Origin: Dehalococcoidia bacterium
Lineage (GTDB): Bacteria; Chloroflexota; Dehalococcoidia; Lucifugimonadales; UBA3495
Length of the DNA stretch: 40,314 nt
Assembly (NCBI GenBank): GCA_022821365.1
Contig: JAJEDS010000214.1
Location: 1-40,314 of the forward strand
Reading direction: 5' to 3'
Shown: positions 33,649-40,314 of the stretch, in pieces
Position numbering within the stretch: the first letter of the stretch is position 1
How the letters are laid out: each line of letters starts with the position of its first letter
The notes under the pieces: generated by a model
Seen by the model: the letters and a program-made list of their open reading frames with translations, nothing else
What the model was told of the DNA's origin: nothing
Database searches by the model: none
Made by a program: the position numbers and the translations under genes

Positions 33649-34793
33649 TTGCTTACCCCCGGAATAAACCTGGTTGCCCCGTTTCTCAGCTGCTGCACCG
33701 ACAGCCACTCGGGCCGCCGCCAGCCCTCCCCTCGCAACAGGCCCATGATGCCCGCCGGGAATACGAGCACCGCGCCGATGAACAGCAGGCCCAGGAAATA
33801 CTGCCAGATGGCTGGGAAGGACTCGCTAAGTCCGCTCTTGGCCCCGTTGACCAGGATGGCGCCGACGATAGCCCCCAGCAGGACTCCCCTTCCGCCCACG
33901 GCCACCCAGATGGCAATTTCAATGGACGGCACAATCCCCATCATAGTGGGGGAAATTATGCCCACCTGGGGGGTGAACAATGCTCCCGCAATGCCGGCTA
34001 TGCCGCCGGAAAGGGCGAACACGATGGTCTTCAGGATAGCCGGGTTGTACCCGGAAAAGCGCACCCGGTTCTCATCGTCCCGCATGGCCACCAGCAGGCG
34101 GCCAAAGCGGGAGGCAATCAGCCACGTGCACAGCAGGTAAGTCAGCGCCAGCACCGCCAGGGTGGCGTAGTACAGGGCGACCTGGGTGGAAGGGGCGTTT
34201 ATGGAAAAGCCGAACATGGTCGTGTAGTTGGTGATGCCATTGGTGCCGCCAGTGTAGGGCTGCTGGCCGATGAACAGGATGCTGACAATCAGGGCCAGCG
34301 CCTGGGTTATCAATGCGAAATAGACCCCGGTGATTCGGCTGCGGAATACCAGGTAGCCCAGCCCGCCGGCCAGCGCTGCCGGAACGATGAAGGTCATGGG
34401 AATGGCGAACCAGGCATACTGGAAGGGCGCCCAGAAGAAGGGCAGTTCCGTCAGTCCGCTCCAGAACATGAAATCCGGCAGCTTGCCCTGGACCGATTCC
34501 AGTTTCAGGAACATGGCCATGGCATAGCCGCCCAGCCCAAAGAAAACACCCTGGCCCAGGCTCAGCATTCCCGCATAGCCCCAAATGAGATTCAACGACA
34601 TGGCCAGGATGGCGAAGGTCAGGAACTTGCCCAGCAGGGCCACCCGGAAATCGGACAGGACCAGGGGCGCGGCCAGCAATGCCGCCAGTACCAGGGCCGG
34701 AGCAATCCAATCGGTGGCAACGCCGCCCAGCCTTGTCGGTCCGGCCACGGTCCTGATTGCCCTGGATATGGATGCTTTGGTAGCCGTCACCAT
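33645..34793 (-). CDS. urtC: Urea ABC transporter permease UrtC
   Basis: A 382-residue inner-membrane permease of the LivM type with about ten hydrophobic helices. Recognisable stretches are [20 protein letters not shown], the loop [13 protein letters not shown]-like [17 protein letters not shown] and [19 protein letters not shown]. The long loop after LGQG ([16 protein letters not shown]) is typical of UrtC. It begins one base after the urtB stop and overlaps urtD at its end, which indicates a single coupled transcript. Confidence 0.94.
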   Translation of the reverse strand: MVTATKASISRAIRTVAGPTRLGGVATDWIAPALVLAALLAAPLVLSDFRVALLGKFLTFAILAMSLNLIWGYAGMLSLGQGVFFGLGGYAMAMFLKLESVQGKLPDFMFWSGLTELPFFWAPFQYAWFAIPMTFIVPAALAGGLGYLVFRSRITGVYFALITQALALIVSILFIGQQPYTGGTNGITNYTTMFGFSINAPSTQVALYYATLAVLALTYLLCTWLIASRFGRLLVAMRDDENRVRFSGYNPAILKTIVFALSGGIAGIAGALFTPQVGIISPTMMGIVPSIEIAIWVAVGGRGVLLGAIVGAILVNGAKSGLSESFPAIWQYFLGLLFIGAVLVFPAGIMGLLRGEGWRRPEWLSVQQLRNGATRFIPGVSK

Positions 34794-34794
34794 C

Positions 34795-35691
34795 CTACCG
34801 TCCCCTGGCCCGCATCAGGCCGGCCGGTTTCCACTGCAGGAACAGGATGACCATGGCGAAAACCAGCACCTTGCCCACTACTGCCGTTGTCCCAAACTCG
34901 AACAGGGTATTCAGAATCCCGATTATCAGCGCCGCCATTATGGTGCCCGGTATCTGTCCCAGCCCGCCAAGAATAACCACGATAAAGGCGTCCACGATAT
35001 AGAAAGTGCCCAGGGACGGGCCAATGGGGCCGATCAAGGTCAGGGCGCAGCCGGCGACTCCGGCCAGGCCTGACCCCAGTGCGAAGGTAAAGCTGTCAAC
35101 CCGGCGGGTTGAAACTCCCAGGCTGGCGGCCATTTCCCGGTTCTGCATCACCCCCCGCATGCGGCGGCCCTCATTGGAGCGGTACATGTACCAGTACAGA
35201 CCACCCAGGCAGGCCAGCACCAGCCCGATGATGAAGATGCGCTTCATGGGCAGCAGCAAACCGGATGTAATTGACACGGTGGAACTGAGCCACGCCGGGG
35301 CCACTACCTGTACGTTGGGAGCGCCAAAAATAGAGCGGGCCAGTTGCTGCAGGAAAAGCCCCACGCCCCACGTCGCCAGCAGGGTGTCCAGGGGGCGGCG
35401 GTACAGGAAGCGGATAACCGTGTTCTCCACCAAGTAACCGGCGGCGGCGGCGGTTATGAAGGATGCAGGTATGGCGATAAGAAAGGTTACTCCAGCCTGG
35501 GGATCGCCGGTGTAGTGGCTGGCCACCTGCTGCAGAGCGTAGGTGGTGTAGGCTCCCACCATGATGAACTCACCATGGGCCAGGTTGATTACGTTCATCA
35601 ACCCGAATGACAGGGCTAGTCCCAGCGCCGTAAGGAGCAGGATTGAGCTGAGGCTCAGGCCGTTAAAAAGTTGCAGTGCCCAGACTTCCAT
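34795..35691 (-). CDS. urtB: Urea ABC transporter permease UrtB
   Basis: A 298-residue permease of the LivH type, with about eight membrane segments. The opening [20 protein letters not shown], the [14 protein letters not shown] motif and [18 protein letters not shown] are characteristic. It lacks the long N-terminal periplasmic domain found in some cyanobacterial and proteobacterial UrtB proteins. The ribosome site before 35691 is weak (GGAA). A 103-bp gap with a hairpin separates it from the receptor gene urtA. Confidence 0.94.
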   Translation of the reverse strand: MEVWALQLFNGLSLSSILLLTALGLALSFGLMNVINLAHGEFIMVGAYTTYALQQVASHYTGDPQAGVTFLIAIPASFITAAAAGYLVENTVIRFLYRRPLDTLLATWGVGLFLQQLARSIFGAPNVQVVAPAWLSSTVSITSGLLLPMKRIFIIGLVLACLGGLYWYMYRSNEGRRMRGVMQNREMAASLGVSTRRVDSFTFALGSGLAGVAGCALTLIGPIGPSLGTFYIVDAFIVVILGGLGQIPGTIMAALIIGILNTLFEFGTTAVVGKVLVFAMVILFLQWKPAGLMRARGR

Positions 35692-35734
35692 AATTCCAGA
35701 ACTGACGGTCGGATTCGGTTCTCGTACACAAAGC

Positions 35735-35783
35735 TATACCGTGGGGCAAGGAGGTACCGAGACCCCCTCGCCCCCACGGTGTA
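35735..35783 (-). terminator. urtA-urtB intercistronic hairpin, possible attenuator
   Basis: ACCGTGGGG (35738-35746) and CCCCACGGT (35772-35780) form a 9-bp GC-rich stem, extended outside by weaker pairs and inside by GAGG/CCTC. There is no long T-tract on the minus strand. In the transcript it lies 3' of urtA. Such stems commonly make the receptor mRNA more abundant than that of the permease genes, by partial termination or by blocking decay. Confidence 0.6.
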
Positions 35784-35794
35784 AGAGTCCGCTT

Positions 35795-37123
35795 CTATTG
35801 TGCCTGGGCCAGTTCCCTCAGGCCAGAGGCCCAGTCATAGGTGTCCAGGTAGGGGTCCGGCGCAACCGGGGCGCCAGAGTTCCAGATCTCGTCAATCTGG
35901 CCGTCGCTCCGGACCTTGCCTATGCGGACGGTCTTTGAGACGTGCTGGTTGGTGTCGTGGATGGTCACGGCGCCGCCGGGGGCCGCGAAGGAAATCCCCT
36001 TGGCCGCTTCCTTGACCGCCGCCACGTCGATGGACCCGGCCTTCTCCACGGCGGCTTTCCACAGGTACACTCCGAAGTAACCGGCCTCAATGGGGTCGTC
36101 GGTAACCCGGTGCTCACCGTACTTGGCCTGGAAGGCCGCGACGAACTTGGCGTTTTCCAGGGTGTCGGTGGTCTGGAAGTAGTTCCATGCCACCAGGTGG
36201 TCGGTGATGTTATCGGCGCCGATGCCGGTGATTTCCTCTTCTGCCACGCTGACCGAGATCGTGGGCAAGTCCTCGGCGGTGATGCCGGCGTCCTTCAACT
36301 GCTTGAAGAAGGCCACGTTGGAGTCGCCGTTCAGGGTGTTGAAGACCACGTCCGGCTCGGCGGAGCTGATCTTGGCAATGACGGTGCTGTACTCGGTGTG
36401 GCCCAGGGGCGTGTACTCCTCACCCACGGCCTCCAGCCCCGCCGCCTGAAGCTGCTTGTTGATGATCAGGTTGGATGTGCGAGGGAATACGTAGTCGGAA
36501 CCCAGCAGGTAGAACTTGGTCTTGCCCTCTTCCAGCAGGTATTCCACGGCGGGAACGATCTGCTGGTTGGTGGTGGCGCCGGTATAGAAGATGTTGGGAG
36601 AAGTCTCCAGCCCCTCATACTGGACGGGGTAGAACAGCAGACCGTTGTTGGCCTCGAAGACGGGCAGCATGGCCTTGCGGCTGGCGCTGGTCCAGCCACC
36701 GAACACCACGGCAACCTCGTCCTCCTGGAGCAGCTTGCGGGCCTTTTCGGCGAAGGTGGGCCAGTCGGAAGCGCCGTCCTCGATCACCACCTCCAGCTGC
36801 TTGCCCATGACACCGCCGGCGGCGTTAATTTCCTCAATGGCCAGCAGTTCCGCGTCGTGGACGGCGGTCTCGCTGATGGACATGGTGCCGGAAAGGGAGT
36901 GCAGGATGCCAACCTTGATGGTGTCGGATTCTTCGGCCACGGGTGCAGCAGGGGCGGACTCTGCAACGGTACCGGGGGCAACGGGAGCCTGTTGAGCAGC
37001 GGGCGGAGCCGGCGGGGCTTCGGAACCGCAGGCCACGGTCAACAAAATACCGAGGCTGACCAACAGGCTCAGGGAAAGAAACCGGAATGAACCAAAAGCC
37101 TTGGGTAATGATAAGACAGACAT
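35795..37123 (-). CDS. urtA: Urea ABC transporter substrate-binding lipoprotein UrtA
   Basis: Captures urea outside the membrane and hands it to UrtBC. A 442-residue type I periplasmic-binding fold with a lipoprotein signal (hydrophobic 15-31; TVAC, Cys32) and an Ala/Pro-rich linker (about 35-65), which fits anchoring in a bacterium without an outer membrane. Family features are [66 protein letters not shown] and [14 protein letters not shown], closer to UrtA than to amino-acid receptors. AGGAGG lies 11 nt before the ATG. It is the first gene of the cluster, and its long leader contains an inverted repeat. Confidence 0.95.
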   Translation of the reverse strand: MSVLSLPKAFGSFRFLSLSLLVSLGILLTVACGSEAPPAPPAAQQAPVAPGTVAESAPAAPVAEESDTIKVGILHSLSGTMSISETAVHDAELLAIEEINAAGGVMGKQLEVVIEDGASDWPTFAEKARKLLQEDEVAVVFGGWTSASRKAMLPVFEANNGLLFYPVQYEGLETSPNIFYTGATTNQQIVPAVEYLLEEGKTKFYLLGSDYVFPRTSNLIINKQLQAAGLEAVGEEYTPLGHTEYSTVIAKISSAEPDVVFNTLNGDSNVAFFKQLKDAGITAEDLPTISVSVAEEEITGIGADNITDHLVAWNYFQTTDTLENAKFVAAFQAKYGEHRVTDDPIEAGYFGVYLWKAAVEKAGSIDVAAVKEAAKGISFAAPGGAVTIHDTNQHVSKTVRIGKVRSDGQIDEIWNSGAPVAPDPYLDTYDWASGLRELAQAQ

Positions 37124-37152
37124 TTGAGAACTATCCTCCTGACATTTCGATG

Positions 37153-37215
37153 GTCGGCGCTCCTGAACTACTGATCCCCTGTCCGCGGGATTGCGATGGC
37201 AGTTTCTGCGCCGAC
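37153..37215 (-). promoter_or_regulatory. Structured leader of urtA (inverted repeat)
   Basis: GTCGGCGC (37153-37160) and GCGCCGAC (37208-37215) are perfect 8-bp complements 47 nt apart, ending 30 bp before the urtA start codon. They could close a leader RNA structure or be a protein site. No known riboswitch core is recognised, and no convincing -35/-10 pair is seen farther upstream. Confidence 0.4.
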
Positions 37216-38258
37216 AGGTACAAATTAAGGCCCCTTTATTTCGTCCCTATTTCTTTAATGTGAACTGGGAGTAACCATTGTGTTTCCAGACTGTTTCGCG
37301 GTATCACGTTCCTGAAATTGTCAACCACCCTGCAACTATGGGATTGACTCTCGAGTGCTTCCAGCTTATGAAAGTGAGTTGCCCTATTCGGGGCAAGTTT
37401 TCCATTGCCATCGAAGGAACGGCATCGTCTTTTGTTTCTGCAATGGCTGGCGCAGAATGTTCTCTAAGGGGCCACAGGGAGGGGAAGCAGCGGGTCTCAG
37501 ATTTGTCAGTGTTGCCGAAATCTGTCCCTAAATTGGAACATCAAATACGAAGCAGCAGTGCATTCGAAGGCGTTGAAACCACCCTATACGGTGAAGAGGG
37601 ACTGGTCCCCGTTGGCTAACGCCCCATTTGCCCGTACGTATTTGCCAAGCGGGAGTGCGGAAGCTGACCATGCCCAACCGATCTGCAGTTCCCTAATCTC
37701 TTCAATCTCATGTACGGAGAATGGGGGCAACCTGCAGAGGGCATCGGCGAGGATGTGATGGTTATGGTCAGCTGTTCAGCCAGCCCCCGGAGAGGCCAGA
37801 AACTGTGGAAATAGGGGCCGATGTGGGCGAAAAGAAGCCCGCCACTTCCTTTAATCGTCAGAAGTTCTGAAACTTCCAACGGCGAATGAACGGACGGCCT
37901 ATTGCTGTTCCATTTTGGCGCCATTCGTCTCGTAAAGGCATGCGGGAAGCGGGAAGACCTTGCCTATAGTCTCTTGTTTCGGCTGCCGCAAAAGCATACC
38001 GCCGCCAACCAGACCTGAACAGCTAGCGCGCGGCCAGCCTGAACCTGTCTGTGTGGCATAGTAGCCGCTTCAGGAACGCAGGTTTCCGTAGGGATTATGG
38101 GGTGCAGACGATCACGAAGTATGGGCAAGACGACTTCCCCCACTGAAAATCTGCGGCCTCATCAAGATCTCCCGCTATTTGAGATAATCAACCGAAACAG
38201 ACGCAAATCGGAAGAGTTCCTAATCCTACAATCGCAGATTAACTGAGGTAGAAAAACT
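37216..38258. other. Gene-poor DNA between urtA and the insertion-sequence remnants
   Basis: No protein or RNA gene is supported here. The longest open frame (37278-37619, plus strand, 113 codons) has no ribosome site, no low-complexity-free domain I recognise and scattered Cys. The promoter of the urt-gln-ure cluster should lie in the first 100-150 bp. The rest may be decayed coding DNA or old mobile-element flank. Confidence 0.5.
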
Positions 38259-38259
38259 T

Positions 38260-39628
38260 CACTTTAGCAAGTGGGCGAGGTGAGAGTTTGGTTGGGGAGA
38301 GGGTTGATGTGTTGGAAGCGGCCCGGTTGGCCAGGGGCATTGAGAAAGTCCACCGGCGATTTGAGGCCCGGTCTTACCGTCGGAACCCCGTCGTCGGGCG
38401 TTGGCATATTTGAAAGGACTGATGAGTCCCGTGGAGCGGATGAACGGGTGGCAGTTGGCGCAGCAGCCGCTGCACTCCGTCGGGCGTGGCATCACCGGCC
38501 GCTGTACGACTACGTGTGGGATGCTGTCCGGGTTCGGGATGATCTTCAAGACTACGTGGTGGGGCATTTGGGGGATGCCGAGGGTGTGCTGGTGGTGGAC
38601 GAGGCGGGATTCCCGACGAAGGGAACCAAGTCGGTGGGGGTGCAGCTTCAGTTCAGTGGTGCGGCGGATCGAATCGAGAACTGGCAGGTAGGAATCTTCC
38701 TGAGTTACTTCACCGGCCATGAGAGAGTCCTGCTGGACCGGGAGTTGTACCTGCCCTAGGGATGGGCCGGAGACGAAACGCGCCGCCGGTAGGCTGGAGT
38801 GCCAGAGGAAGTGGCCTTCCGTACCAAGCCCCAGCTGTCCCCGAAGGTGGTGGAGCGGGCGGCATAATGGGGAGTTCCCTAGGGATGTTTTGCCGGAGAC
38901 ACATTGTAAGGCAGCGACCGGAAGTTGCGTCAGTGGTTGGAGCAACAAGAGATACCCCATGCGCTGGCCATCAAGAACAACGAGAAGCTGTGGGCCTGGA
39001 CGGAGGAAAGCCCCAGGCAGGTGCGGGCAGACCGGTTGGCATCCCAGGTGGAAGAATCGGGCTGGGTCCCCTGCAGTGCGGGAGATGGAGCCAAGGGTCC
39101 CTCGGGTCTATGACTGGGCCTGGTTGGTGGTCCGGCCCCTGAGAGAACAAGGCAAGGGGTGCTGGCTATTGGTCCGTCGCGGCATAGTCCACCCTGAAGA
39201 GCTGGCCTATTACGTCTGCTACGGCCCCAGAGAGACTACGGGGAAAAACTGGTGAAGGCAGCGGACATCAGGTGGACCATTGAAGAGTGCTTTGAGGAAG
39301 CTAAAGGGCTCGCAGGACTGGACCTGTATGAGGCAAGGAAATGGGAGGGCTGGTACCGGCACGTCACCCTGGCCATGCTGGCCCACATCTGCCTGGCGGT
39401 AGTCCGGCTACAGGCTAACACCGGTCCAGAAGTCCAAAAGGGGGGAGACGCGGGGTGGGATGCAACCCTGATACCTTTCACGGTTCCCGAGGCGCTTGGG
39501 TTGCTGTGACGGTTGATCTGGCAGCCCAGGGGATCGCCCGTACTGGCATTGGCCTTGTTCCAATGAAGACGACGCTACCAGGCAAGGGGCCGCCGCTGCA
39601 ACTACCAGCGCCGCCTCCGACACCTTAG
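38260..39628 (+). pseudogene. Decayed IS701-type DDE transposase
   Basis: Transposase-like protein pieces follow one another over about 1.35 kb, but in changing frames with stops: [20 protein letters not shown] (38401), [20 protein letters not shown] then [29 protein letters not shown] followed by TAG at 38757, AGVPEEVAFRTKPQLS, GSDRKLRQWLEQQEIPHALA, then YDWAWLVVRPL and EELAYYVCYGPRET one frame over, and WTIEECFEEAKGLAGL to WYRHVTLAMLAHICLAVVRL back in the first frame, ending near RRRYQARGRRCNYQ at 39612. The DDE residues (VVDEAGF, AGDTL, EECFEEAKG) are still visible. At least three frameshifts and five stops make it non-functional. Confidence 0.85.
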
Positions 39629-39637
39629 GGGGTGTCG
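39618..39637. repeat. Palindrome at the junction of the two transposase remnants
   Basis: CGACACC and GGTGTCG form a perfect 7-bp inverted pair around TTAGGG, exactly where the plus-strand remnant ends and the minus-strand remnant begins. It may be a terminator shared by converging transposase genes or fused element ends. Confidence 0.5.
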
Positions 39638-39993
39638 TCAAATTTTCCGTTTCCCTCCCGTACTGACTGCCCCACAACACTCCTCAATGGCCCAAGGGTT
39701 ACAACGACACTTACTGCCAGTGGTCCCTGGCCGTTCAAAGTCCAACGGTCCTCGTTGTTCCTTATGGCCATCAAATGCGGAATGTCCTCGCGCTCCAGCC
39801 ACAGCCGCAATTTCCGGTCGCTTCCGTACACCTCGTTCCCAGTAAACCAGGTGAGCGGTGAAGGAAAACCAAGGGAGGTTGCCGGAGGACGGGGCCGACG
39901 TGTTTTCCTACTGCCAGAAGACCAGGTTTGCCAATATGCAGCTCGATTTCTGCCAATGGCCCTCAACCTGCTCCGCCAGGACCAAACCCGCAA
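39630..39993 (-). pseudogene. Second IS701-type transposase remnant, opposite orientation
   Basis: On the minus strand, TGNEVYGSDRKLRLWLERED then IPHLMAIRNNEDRWTLNGQG matches the middle of the same transposase family as the plus-strand remnant (compare GSDRKLRQWLEQQEIPHALA). Upstream, ELHIGKPGLLAVGKHVG in another frame looks like the segment before it, shifted. Only about 100 residues of a protein of over 400 remain. It is a fragment, not a copy of its neighbour, because the residues differ at many places. Confidence 0.75.
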
Positions 39994-40192
39994 AACCCCC
40001 TGTCAAAGCCAAATGGAAAATGGCGGGCTGGGACAATAACTACTTGCTACCCAACCTCTCCTCTTAGGACGTGTTTGCCATGCGGCGACCAGGGAGGTGG
40101 TTGACCAGCTAAAGACAATCTGATACTACTCCAATCACTATATTGTCAGGATGGGCTATTGTCCGTGAGAACGCTTGTTGATGTTCTACGAT

Positions 40193-40248
40193 TAAGTCAC
40201 CAGCTAACTGGTCAGCGAAAATGTCACCCTTATGAAGGAAGTGACATT
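40193..40248. repeat. Possible terminal region of an insertion sequence
   Basis: The stretch ending in GTCAGCGAAAATGTCACCC (40211-40229), read on the minus strand as GGGTGACATTTTCGCTGAC, resembles the ends of integrase-type insertion sequences. AATGTCAC (40220-40227) and GTGACATT (40241-40248) are perfect inverted copies. It directly precedes the transposase start at 40232. The other end lies beyond the window. Confidence 0.4.
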
Positions 40249-40314
40249 GAAACAGCGAGAACAGGCAAGAATTCAGGTACTCAACACCGTGCTGGAACAC
40301 CACCTTTCCATCGC
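40232..40314 (+). CDS. N-terminus of a DDE transposase (ISNCY/IS481-like), cut by the window end
   Basis: An open frame from ATG 40232 runs off the window after 27 codons. MKEVTLKQREQARIQVLNTV then LEHHLS is the usual start of integrase-core transposases, whose first helices read like L(S/T)xKEQxRLQVLxxVLEG before a helix-turn-helix. A possible insertion-sequence end lies directly before it. Whether the gene is intact cannot be judged. Confidence 0.55.
   Translation, partial: MKEVTLKQREQARIQVLNTVLEHHLSI

Noticed and set aside
37278-37619. 113-codon open frame upstream of urtA
   Set aside because: No ribosome site, no recognisable domain, and surroundings look non-coding. Kept only as an intergenic note.
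1-40314. tRNA, rRNA and prophage signals
   Set aside because: TTCGA- and TTCAA-containing sites looked at (for example near 21390 and 23170) lie in coding frames and lack cloverleaf arms; no rRNA or phage structural genes are recognised.

Overview
The window looks like a chromosomal stretch from a GC-rich, probably uncultured Chloroflexota bacterium (Dehalococcoidia/SAR202-like). This is inference from gene content: two GMC flavin oxidoreductases, an AddAB-type nuclease pair with an Fe-S AddB, a lipoprotein urea receptor, a Pro/Thr-rich membrane-anchored surface protein, a permuted ATP-grasp/alpha-E pair, and intergenic DNA full of short dispersed repeats. No rRNA, tRNA, CRISPR array or phage module was recognised.

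Layout. 1-1640: repeat DNA, then a citrate synthase with its own promoter and terminator. 1662-9077 (minus): addB-addA and, downstream, a small FMN split-barrel protein; a MITE-like element supplies the 3' end of addA. 9131-11490: a 135-bp element with inverted ends, then a TPP riboswitch with an intrinsic terminator controlling thiG-thiE-thiS and a coupled 78-residue unknown. 11526-15397: a stand-alone RNA-ligase-like nucleotidyltransferase, a VOC protein, a repeat-rich spacer and GMC oxidoreductase 1. 15443-18200 (minus): the alpha-E protein and the circularly permuted ATP-grasp enzyme. 18473-21846: the surface protein, tail to tail with an orphan histidine kinase. 22065-25651: an NCS2 nucleobase permease fused to a degenerate RsbW-like domain, divergent from GMC oxidoreductase 2. 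25787-37123 (minus): one continuous nitrogen cluster, urtABCDE - glutamine synthetase - ureABC - ureF - ureG - ureD. 37124-40314: mostly non-coding DNA with two decayed IS701-type transposases and the start of a third, different transposase cut by the window end.

How the genes work together. The Urt ABC transporter brings urea in, urease (assembled by UreD, UreF and UreG; no ureE is seen) releases ammonia, and the glutamine synthetase between the two gene sets can capture it as glutamine. The TPP riboswitch should switch off the thiazole-branch genes when thiamine pyrophosphate is plentiful. AddAB should process double-strand breaks. The substrates of the GMC enzymes, the RNA ligase-like protein, the ATP-grasp/alpha-E pair and the permease-ATPase fusion cannot be read from sequence and are the best places to look for new biology.
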